DNA of 11,159 nt. Origin: Oscillospiraceae bacterium. GTDB taxonomy: Bacteria > Bacillota > Clostridia > Oscillospirales > UBA929. The notes under the pieces were generated by a model, which saw only the letters and a program-made list of their open reading frames with translations, ran no database searches and had not been told where the DNA came from. The DNA lies in assembly GCA_009777685.1 (NCBI GenBank), contig WRLJ01000036.1, positions 1 through 11,159 on the forward strand, given 5' to 3'. Made by a program: the position numbers and the translations under genes. Of the stretch, positions 5,295 to 11,159 are shown in pieces (the stretch's first letter is position 1; every line of letters starts with the position of its first letter).

Positions 5295-7508
5295 ATGGAA
5301 TCCGATTACAGGGCCATTTTGGAAACGCGGTATCAATCGCTGATATCCGCCCTGCGCGAATATATGCCGGCGTTGGACGAAAAGCGTCTGCTGGACGCCT
5401 TTGAGTTTGCCGCCGCCGCGCACAGCGGCCAGTTCCGCCGCTCCGGCGAGCCATACGTCATCCATCCCGTGGAGGTCGCGCTGATCATCGTGGGCATGAA
5501 TATGGACCTGGATTCCGTGATCGCCGCGCTGCTGCATGACGTGCTGGAGGATACGCGGCATACCTTCGCGGATATCCGGGACCGTTTCGGCCTTCCGGTC
5601 GCCGAGCTGGTGGAGGGCGTGACCAAGCTGACGCGCGTCCACTATGCCTCCAAAGAGGACGAGCAGATGGAAAATCTGCGCAAGATGTTTCTGGCGATGG
5701 CCCGGGACATCCGCGTGATCGTGGTCAAAATTGCCGACCGCCTGCACAATATGCGGACCATCGCGTATATGACGGAACGGCGCAGGAAGGAAATCTCGCA
5801 GGAGACCATGGAGATTTACGCCCCGCTGGCGCACCGGCTGGGGATGCAGCGCATCAAATGGGAGCTGGAGGACGTCGCGCTGCTGGAGCTGGACCCGTTC
5901 GGCTACACCGAAATCACGCGGGAGATGGAGACCCTCCAGCACACGCACATCGCGTTTTTGAGCCAAATCCGCGAGCAAATCGAGGCCAGGCTGCACAAGG
6001 AGAACATCCCCGGCGCGCATATCGAAAGCCGCGTCAAGCACATCTACAGCCTGTACCGCAAGATGATGGGCCAGAACAAAAAGCTACCGGAAATCTATGA
6101 CCTGTACGCGGTGCGCATCATCGTGGACGACGCGCCGGAGTGCTACAATGTGCTGGGCATCATGCACGACGAGTACAAGTCCATTCCCGGGCGTTTCAAG
6201 GACTATATTTCCACGCCGAAGCCGAACATGTACCAAAGCCTGCATACCACCGTCATCGGCAAAGAGGGCCAGCCGTTTGAAATCCAGATTCGCACCTGGC
6301 ACATGCACCGGACGGCGGAGTTCGGCATCGCGGCCCACTGGCGGTATAAGCAGGGGCTGAAGGACGCGGTCCAGCCGCCGCTGTCCGAGGAGACGCATCT
6401 GGAATGGGTGCGCGGCCTGCTGGAAAGCCAGCAGGACACCGAGGCGGAGGAATTCATCCGGGGCATCAAGCACGAAATGTTCGCCGACGAGGTCTTTGTG
6501 CTGACGCCGCGCGGCGACGTCATCAGCCTGCCGGCGGGCGCGGGGCCGGTGGACTTCGCGTACGCCATCCACTCGGAGGTCGGCAACAAGCTCTCCGGCG
6601 CGAAGGTCAACGGGCGCATCGTGCCGCTGGACTACAAGCTGGAAAGCGGCGAGGTGACGGAAATCCTCACAAGCAACGCCCACGGCCCGTCGCGGGACTG
6701 GATCAAGCTGGTCAAGACGAGCATGGCCCGCAACAAGATCAAGCAGTGGTTTAAGAAGGAACGCCGCGAGGAAAACATCCAGCAGGGCCGCGCGGAGCTG
6801 GAGCGCGAGCTGAAACGCGCCGGTATCGCCATGAGCGCGGTCATGCACGAGGATATTTTGACCCCCTCGCTGAAAAAGCTGTCGTTCGGCACGCCGGACG
6901 ATATGCTGGCGGCGGTCGGCTACGGCGGCGTATCGGTGCGCCGCGTGCTGAGCCGTTTCCGCGAGGAGCTGACGCGCCAGGCCCGCCTGCGCGCCACCGA
7001 CGAGAGCGTGACGGAGCAGGTGGCGGCGGCGGCGCAGGCGCGCAAGCCGAAAAAGGCGATCTCCGGCGTGATCGTGGACGAGCTGGACAATTGCCAGATC
7101 AAGTTTGCCCGCTGCTGCGCGCCGGTCCCGGGCGACCACATCGAGGGCTATGTGACGCGCGGCTCCGGGGTCAGCATCCACCGGAGCGACTGCCCGAACA
7201 TCCATGACGCCCTGCGCAAGGAAACGGGACGCCGCGTGAGCGTGTCCTGGGCGGATACGATCTACGACAGCTATGAGTCGGGATTGGCGATCCATTGCAG
7301 CGACAGGACCGGGCTGGTCGTGGATGTGATGAACGCGCTGGGCGGCTTTAAGACCAAGGTCAGCAGCCTGCACGCGCGCATCGTCGGCGACGGCGACACT
7401 CTGGTCACCCTGCGCCTGGAGGTCACGGACCTGGACCAGCTGACGCATATCATCAACCGCATCACGCAGATTCCCAATGTCAAGGATATCCAGAGGAAAG
7501 AAGTATGA
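5295..7508 (+). CDS. relA: Bifunctional (p)ppGpp synthetase/hydrolase Rel
   Basis: Makes the alarmone (p)ppGpp from ATP and GDP/GTP during amino-acid starvation and hydrolyses it otherwise; ribosome-associated. The 737-residue length is typical of long Rel proteins. Hydrolase HD domain: H57, H81-D82, E85-D86, and D148 and N152 in ADRLHN, all in place. Synthetase domain: YDLYAVRI (268-275), RFKD (300-303), the signature of bifunctional rather than synthetase-only enzymes, NMYQSLHTTV, and EIQIRTWHMH...AEFGIAAHW. A TGS domain begins near VFVLTPRGDVISLPAG (about 395-455), followed by a helical region. A Cys-rich zinc-finger-type domain then has CQIKFARCCAP and HRSDCPN, and an ACT domain occupies about the last 75 residues. 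Start ATG 5295 is supported by a very strong ribosome binding site. The stop overlaps the dtd start as ATGA. Both activities appear intact; it is probably the main Rel of the organism. Confidence 0.97.
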   Translation: MESDYRAILETRYQSLISALREYMPALDEKRLLDAFEFAAAAHSGQFRRSGEPYVIHPVEVALIIVGMNMDLDSVIAALLHDVLEDTRHTFADIRDRFGLPVAELVEGVTKLTRVHYASKEDEQMENLRKMFLAMARDIRVIVVKIADRLHNMRTIAYMTERRRKEISQETMEIYAPLAHRLGMQRIKWELEDVALLELDPFGYTEITREMETLQHTHIAFLSQIREQIEARLHKENIPGAHIESRVKHIYSLYRKMMGQNKKLPEIYDLYAVRIIVDDAPECYNVLGIMHDEYKSIPGRFKDYISTPKPNMYQSLHTTVIGKEGQPFEIQIRTWHMHRTAEFGIAAHWRYKQGLKDAVQPPLSEETHLEWVRGLLESQQDTEAEEFIRGIKHEMFADEVFVLTPRGDVISLPAGAGPVDFAYAIHSEVGNKLSGAKVNGRIVPLDYKLESGEVTEILTSNAHGPSRDWIKLVKTSMARNKIKQWFKKERREENIQQGRAELERELKRAGIAMSAVMHEDILTPSLKKLSFGTPDDMLAAVGYGGVSVRRVLSRFREELTRQARLRATDESVTEQVAAAAQARKPKKAISGVIVDELDNCQIKFARCCAPVPGDHIEGYVTRGSGVSIHRSDCPNIHDALRKETGRRVSVSWADTIYDSYESGLAIHCSDRTGLVVDVMNALGGFKTKVSSLHARIVGDGDTLVTLRLEVTDLDQLTHIINRITQIPNVKDIQRKEV

Positions 7509-7948
7509 AAATCGTGCTGACCCGCGTGAAGAACGCGAGCGTCGAGGCGGACGGGCGGCCCGCCGGCTCCATCGGAACGGGCTTTTTGATTCTGCTGGGC
7601 GTGGAGACCGCGGATACGGAGGCCGACGCGGAATACTGCGCCGACCGCGTCTGCGGGCTGCGCGTGTTTGAGGATGCGGCGGGAAAGATGAACGTCTCCC
7701 CGTCGGACGCCGGCGCGGAGCTTCTGGTCATCAGCCAGTTTACCCTGTGCGCCGATATCTCCAAGCGCCGCCCCGGGTTTACGGGCGCGGCGAGGCCCGA
7801 TCAGGCCGTCCCGCTGTACGAGCGGTTTATGGCGCTGTGCCGCGAACGGGGCTTTGCGGTCCAAAGCGGGGTGTTCGGCGCGGACATGCAGGTGTTCTCG
7901 CAAAACGACGGCCCGGTGACGATTTGGATCGACTCGAAAAGCCGCTGA
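7505..7948 (+). CDS. dtd: D-aminoacyl-tRNA deacylase
   Basis: Removes D-amino acids (and mischarged glycine) from tRNA, protecting translation; cytoplasmic homodimer with an RNA-based catalytic mechanism. At 147 residues it has the standard length. Visible signatures are GLRVFEDAAGKMN, SQFTL (77-81), which helps form the active-site pocket, and the C-terminal NDGPVTIWIDS, which contains the Gly-cisPro motif (G136-P137) that rejects L-aminoacyl groups. The start overlaps the rel stop by four bases (ATGA), so translation is probably coupled; AGAGGAAAG just upstream can serve as ribosome binding site. Dtd next to Rel is a frequent arrangement in Firmicutes. Confidence 0.97.
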   Translation: MKIVLTRVKNASVEADGRPAGSIGTGFLILLGVETADTEADAEYCADRVCGLRVFEDAAGKMNVSPSDAGAELLVISQFTLCADISKRRPGFTGAARPDQAVPLYERFMALCRERGFAVQSGVFGADMQVFSQNDGPVTIWIDSKSR

Positions 7949-7990
7949 ACGCTAACGCCGCGCGGCGCGGAGAGAAAGGAATGAAGCAAC

Positions 7991-8647
7991 ATGCTGAGCA
8001 TCTCCTCCCTGACCCTGGGCATCGTCGCCACCAACTGTTACATCGTCACGGACACGGACGCCGGAGAGACGGCCCTCATCGACCCCGGCGACAGGGCCGG
8101 GGCCATTCTGGAGCGCGTCAGGGCGGACCGTCTGGAGGTGCGCTATATTTTCCTCACGCACGGGCACTTCGACCATATCCTCGCCATGGAGGAGGTGCGC
8201 CGCGCGACGGGAGCGGCGTGCGTCATCCATGAGGCCGACGCGGCGTATCTGAGCGATCCCGCTCTCAGCTCGCCCTTCGGGCGTACCGGCGCCCAAAGCG
8301 CAAAGGCGGATATTTTGACGCGGGAAGGCGAAGCCTTTGCGCTGGGCGCGTATCGCTTTGAGGTTTTGCATACGCCGGGACATACGCCGGGCAGCGTGTG
8401 CCTGCGCGTCATGACGCCGGGCGGGGAGCGGGACGGCGCGCTGTTCACGGGCGATACGCTCTTTGAGGATGATTGCGGGCGGTGCGACCTGCCCGGCGGC
8501 GACTACGGCGCGATGCTGGCTTCCCTGCGCCGTCTGGCGGCGCTGGAGGGGGACTACGCCGTCTATCCGGGTCACGACGTCAGCACGACCCTGAGCCGCG
8601 AGCGGGAGGGTAACGTCAATATGCGGGAGGCTCTGGCGGGGTGCTGA
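7991..8647 (+). CDS. Metallo-beta-lactamase-fold hydrolase (glyoxalase II-like)
   Basis: A 218-residue single-domain MBL-fold enzyme, probably cytoplasmic with two metal ions. Metal ligands are in place: H57-G-H59-F-D61-H62, H131 in HTPGHTPGS, D155 in FTGDTLF, and H195 in YPGHD. The N-terminus MLSISSLTLGIVATNCYIV and the CGRCDLPGGD segment match small hydroxyacylglutathione-hydrolase-like proteins (YcbL/GloB-like). The true substrate in Clostridia, which mostly lack glutathione, is not known from sequence. The start at ATG 7991 follows AAAGGA by about 10 bases; another ATG at 7981 is out of frame. It comes 42 nt after dtd and overlaps hemZ by 7 nt. Confidence 0.9.
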   Translation: MLSISSLTLGIVATNCYIVTDTDAGETALIDPGDRAGAILERVRADRLEVRYIFLTHGHFDHILAMEEVRRATGAACVIHEADAAYLSDPALSSPFGRTGAQSAKADILTREGEAFALGAYRFEVLHTPGHTPGSVCLRVMTPGGERDGALFTGDTLFEDDCGRCDLPGGDYGAMLASLRRLAALEGDYAVYPGHDVSTTLSREREGNVNMREALAGC

Positions 8648-10098
8648 GGCTCACCCTGCGCGGCCTGAGCCGCAAGTCCGCCGCCGAGCAGGCGGCGCTG
8701 AACTACTTTCCGCCCGATGCGGAGGGCGAGGTCTCGTCGTATCTCGGCGCGGGACGGGAATGGCTGGCCGCCTCGGCGAGGATCACTCTGGCGGACGGGC
8801 GGACGGGCCGCGGAACGGCGCGGCGGAAGGTGTCCCGGGGCGGCACGGTGAAGGACCGGGACGAATGTGTGCGCCGCAGTATTTACCGGGCCGCCCTGCC
8901 GCTGCTGCCGGAGCCTCCGCCGTGGGGCTCGCTGACGGGCATCCGGCCCGCCGGGCTGGCGGCGGGGCTGTCGGAGACGCAAGCCGGCGCGGCGCGGATA
9001 TTGGAGCGAAAATATCACGTTGAGCCGGAGCGGGCGCGTCTGGCGGCGGAGTGCGCGGGCGCGGCGCGGGAGGAACGGGCGCGGTTGGGGCCGCGCGATA
9101 TCGCGCTGTACGCCGGCATCCCGTTTTGCCCCTCGCGGTGCGCCTACTGCTCGTTTGTCTCCTCCGACGCCTCGCGGGCGCGCCGGTTGATCGGGCCGTT
9201 CGTCGGGCGGCTGCTGGAGGAGATCGCGCTGGCGGGCCACGCGGCGGCGGAGCTGGGACTGCGCCCGGTGACGCTGTATATCGGCGGCGGCACGCCGACC
9301 GTGCTGGAGCCGGACGATCTGCGGCGCGTGCTGGAGGCCTTGGAGGCCGCGTTCGGGACGGAGCGCTGCACCGAAATCACGGTGGAGGCCGGGCGGCCCG
9401 ACACGGTCACGGCGGAGAAGCTGGCCGTCCTGCGCGCGCGCGGCGTCACCCGCGTCAGCGTAAACCCGCAGAGTATGCGCGACGGCGTTCTGGAGGCCAT
9501 CGGGCGCGGCCACACGGCGGCGCAGACGCGCGGCGCGTTCGCGCTGGCGCGGGCGGCGGGGTTCCGCACGCTGAACGCCGACCTGATCGCCGGACTGCCC
9601 GGCGACACGCCGGAGGGCTTTGCCGCAAGTCTGGAGGAAACGCTCGCGTTCGGGCCGGAAAACCTGACGGTTCACACCCTGGCGCTGAAAAAGGGCGCGG
9701 CGGTCTGGAAGAGCGGGGGCGGTTCCCGCCCGGACGCGGGGGCTGTGCGCCGGATGCTGGACGGCGCTTACGCCCGCCTGCGCGGGGCGGGGTACAGGCC
9801 GTATTATCTCTATCGCCAGAAATTCATGGCCGGGGGCTTTGAAAACACCGGCTGGACCCTGCCGGGGCACGAAAACCGCTATAATCTTCACATGATGGAG
9901 GAGCTGGCCACGGTGCTGGCCGTAGGCTCCGGCGTGAGCAAAATTGTGCGCCCGACCGGCGACCCGGACGCCCCCCGGCGGATCGGCCGTATAGCAAATT
10001 GCAAATTCCCCTTGGAATATCTCGAGAAACGTGATAAGATAGATAAAAATCTTCATCAATTCAAAGCACTTTGGGAAGGAATGACAACCAGCGGATGA
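8641..10098 (+). CDS. hemZ: Radical SAM coproporphyrinogen dehydrogenase HemZ
   Basis: A 485-residue radical SAM protein of the HemN/HemZ group, assigned to oxygen-independent oxidation of coproporphyrinogen III in haem synthesis. The three-cysteine [4Fe-4S] motif is C163-x3-C167-x2-C170 (CPSRCAYC), followed by YIGGGTPT, the SAM-binding GG motif region. An N-terminal domain of about 150 residues with WGSLTGIRPA, and a C-terminal ENTGWTLPGHENRYNLHMMEE segment, distinguish HemZ from plain HemN/HemW. Start GTG 8641 overlaps the MBL stop by 7 nt, with GGGAGG (8625-8630) 10 bases upstream. The last roughly 30 codons are clearly more AT-rich than the rest and contain a possible promoter. Whether it makes haem is uncertain: many anaerobes carry HemZ without a full haem pathway. 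Confidence 0.9.
   Translation: MLRLTLRGLSRKSAAEQAALNYFPPDAEGEVSSYLGAGREWLAASARITLADGRTGRGTARRKVSRGGTVKDRDECVRRSIYRAALPLLPEPPPWGSLTGIRPAGLAAGLSETQAGAARILERKYHVEPERARLAAECAGAAREERARLGPRDIALYAGIPFCPSRCAYCSFVSSDASRARRLIGPFVGRLLEEIALAGHAAAELGLRPVTLYIGGGTPTVLEPDDLRRVLEALEAAFGTERCTEITVEAGRPDTVTAEKLAVLRARGVTRVSVNPQSMRDGVLEAIGRGHTAAQTRGAFALARAAGFRTLNADLIAGLPGDTPEGFAASLEETLAFGPENLTVHTLALKKGAAVWKSGGGSRPDAGAVRRMLDGAYARLRGAGYRPYYLYRQKFMAGGFENTGWTLPGHENRYNLHMMEELATVLAVGSGVSKIVRPTGDPDAPRRIGRIANCKFPLEYLEKRDKIDKNLHQFKALWEGMTTSG
10012..10040 (+). promoter_or_regulatory. Candidate promoter inside hemZ, reading into the kinase gene
   Basis: TTGGAA (10012-10017), a 17-base spacer and TAAGAT (10035-10040) lie in the AT-rich tail of hemZ, with an expected transcription start near 10047 and a leader of about 48 nt before ATG 10095. 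It could supply the kinase independently of the upstream operon. Confidence 0.45.
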
Positions 10099-11012
10099 GC
10101 TTATCTTTTGAATTCGACGAGATCAACCGCCGCGCCGCCGCCGATCCGCGCGGGTTTTTGGCCGAGTGCGACGCGCAGCTGTATACGCGCCTGGCGATGG
10201 CGACGGCGCGGATCGCGGAGCGTTCCGCGGAAAGCCCCATCGTTCTGCTGGCGGGTCCCTCCGGCTCCGGCAAGACGACGACGGCCAACAAGCTGGCCGA
10301 AGGCCTGAGGATGATCGGCATCGGGGCGCATGTGATCTCGATGGACGATTACTATCTGACCGTCACGGAGGAAACCCACAAGAGGGACGAAAACGGGAAC
10401 TTGGACTATGAGACCCCGGATATTCTGGACCTGCCGCTGATGCGGGCGCATTTCAAGGAGCTGGAGAAGGGCCGCGAGGTGCCGGTGCCGCGCTTTGACT
10501 TTACGCGGCAGGCGCGTTCCGAAACGACTCACCCCCTGCGCTTGCGCCGCGGCGAGGTGGCCGTCTTCGAGGGCATCCACGCGCTGAACCCCGCCCTGCT
10601 GGACGGAGGGGTTCACGCCACGCGCGTTTATGTCTCCGCGCGCAGCAACGTCCGCCGGGACGGAAGCATATATTTCAAGGGGACCTGGCTCCGCCTGACG
10701 CGCCGCACCATCCGCGACGAGAATTTCCGCGGCGCTTCCGCCGCGCTGACCTTCTCGCTCTGGGCCGGTGTGCGCCGGGGGGAAAAGAAATACATCTCCC
10801 CCTACAAGGGGCTGGCCGATATTATCATCGACACCGCCCTGAACTACGAGCCCTGTCTGCTGCGCGATACGGCGCTGCCGCTGCTGCGCGGCGTGCCCGA
10901 CGTCGAGCGCGCCGCCGAAATCCGTGAGATCGCGCCGAAGCTGGAGTCCTTCACCCCCCTCCCGCTGGATTATCTGAGCCAAAAGTCACTGCTGCGGGAG
11001 TTTGTCGGCTGA
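10095..11012 (+). CDS. P-loop nucleoside/uridine kinase-like protein
   Basis: A 305-residue kinase of the phosphoribulokinase/uridine kinase family, expected to phosphorylate a nucleoside (or related small molecule) with ATP in the cytoplasm. Walker A is GPSGSGKT (54-61), ISMDDYY (81-87) gives the acidic base region, and VFEGIHAL (157-164) holds the Walker B-like acidic residue. A basic Arg-rich lid lies around RLTRRTIRDENFRG. Some clostridial nucleoside kinases of this type are much longer, with an N-terminal TGS and tRNA-synthetase-like region; this one has only about 48 residues before the P-loop strand. ATG 10095 overlaps the hemZ stop as ATGA. The nearest AAGGA (10076-10080) is 14 bases away, so translational coupling probably matters. 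An in-frame TTG at 10071 lacks a ribosome binding site. The substrate is not determined. Confidence 0.88.
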   Translation: MSLSFEFDEINRRAAADPRGFLAECDAQLYTRLAMATARIAERSAESPIVLLAGPSGSGKTTTANKLAEGLRMIGIGAHVISMDDYYLTVTEETHKRDENGNLDYETPDILDLPLMRAHFKELEKGREVPVPRFDFTRQARSETTHPLRLRRGEVAVFEGIHALNPALLDGGVHATRVYVSARSNVRRDGSIYFKGTWLRLTRRTIRDENFRGASAALTFSLWAGVRRGEKKYISPYKGLADIIIDTALNYEPCLLRDTALPLLRGVPDVERAAEIREIAPKLESFTPLPLDYLSQKSLLREFVG

Positions 11013-11054
11013 AAAAATCATCATAAAAAAACCATTGTGAAAGGAGCCATCCCC

Positions 11055-11159
11055 ATGAACGAAAACCTCACTAACCTGCTGGAACGCATCAAACACGGCG
11101 CCGAACAGGCGGGCAAGGCGGCGGAAACCGCGGTCAAGACCGCCGGGGAAAAGACCGGC
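11055..11159 (+). CDS. Start of a small helical, Ala/Lys/Glu-rich protein, cut by right edge
   Basis: The ATG at 11055 is preceded by AAAGGAG (11040-11046) with 8 bases between, a good ribosome binding site, and the frame stays open for 35 codons to the edge. It begins MNENLTNLLERIKHGAEQAGKAAE, an amphipathic Lys/Ala/Glu-rich stretch likely to be helical or coiled-coil, with no signal peptide. Firmicutes have several families of small proteins with such an N-terminal helix, some ending in a zinc ribbon, but the rest lies outside the window and no family is assigned. It comes 42 nt after the kinase with no terminator between, so it may belong to the same transcript. Confidence 0.75.
   Translation, partial: MNENLTNLLERIKHGAEQAGKAAETAVKTAGEKTG

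Noticed and set aside
6084..7448. 454-codon minus-strand ORF opposite rel
   Set aside because: It is antisense to intact Rel synthetase, TGS and ACT domains and has no recognisable domain.
7949..7990. GC palindrome CGCCGCGCGGCG in the dtd-MBL gap as a terminator or operator
   Set aside because: It is short, has no loop or T-tract, and such sequences are expected in GC-rich DNA.
8572..10059. 495-codon minus-strand ORF opposite hemZ
   Set aside because: It is a shadow of the HemZ frame, Arg/Pro/Gln-rich with no motifs.
10101..10982. 293-codon minus-strand ORF opposite the kinase
   Set aside because: It is antisense to a frame with intact Walker A and family motifs, and it has no motifs of its own.

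Overview
The window comes from a GC-rich bacterial chromosome. Gene content points to a Gram-positive anaerobe of the class Clostridia (inference): a long bifunctional Rel enzyme followed directly by dtd, a metallo-beta-lactamase-fold hydrolase and hemZ, strong AGGAGG-type ribosome binding sites, TTG/GTG starts, and ATGA stop/start overlaps. No rRNA, tRNA, CRISPR array or transposase was found. The sequence alone does not name a species.

Left part, minus strand (1-3067). A sugar-nucleotide pyrophosphorylase of the mannose-1-phosphate guanylyltransferase type starts near 959 (or 935) and runs off the left edge. Upstream of it lies about 600 bp (960-1575) with no convincing gene. That spacer is packed with hairpins: a compact three-hairpin element (1077-1159), a G-rich/C-rich hairpin array (1386-1437), a GAAA-tetraloop hairpin (1472-1498), and two copies of a roughly 42-bp direct repeat (1150-1191 and 1534-1576). 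The second copy touches the stop codon of the next gene. That gene (1576-2973, minus) encodes a protein with the fold of serine beta-lactamases and PBP4*-like esterases, but all three catalytic motifs are altered, so it looks like a pseudoenzyme. It has a near-consensus promoter (TTGAAA, 17 bp, TATAAT).

Right part, plus strand (3175-11159). This is a tightly packed, probably co-transcribed run: recJ (ssDNA exonuclease, TTG start), rel (ppGpp synthetase/hydrolase with a 12-nt Shine-Dalgarno match), dtd (D-aminoacyl-tRNA deacylase), an MBL-fold hydrolase, hemZ (radical SAM, coproporphyrinogen dehydrogenase-like), a short P-loop nucleoside/uridine kinase-like protein, and the first 35 codons of a small helical protein cut by the right edge. 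Gaps are 35 nt or overlaps of 4-7 nt, except for 42-nt gaps before the MBL gene and before the last gene. A possible promoter inside the 3' end of hemZ could give the kinase its own transcript.

The rel-dtd-MBL-hemZ order is common in Clostridia (established knowledge) and groups stress signalling, tRNA quality control and redox/haem enzymes without an obvious single pathway. I see no clearly new multi-gene system. The least ordinary things are the degenerate serine-hydrolase protein and the hairpin/repeat island beside it.
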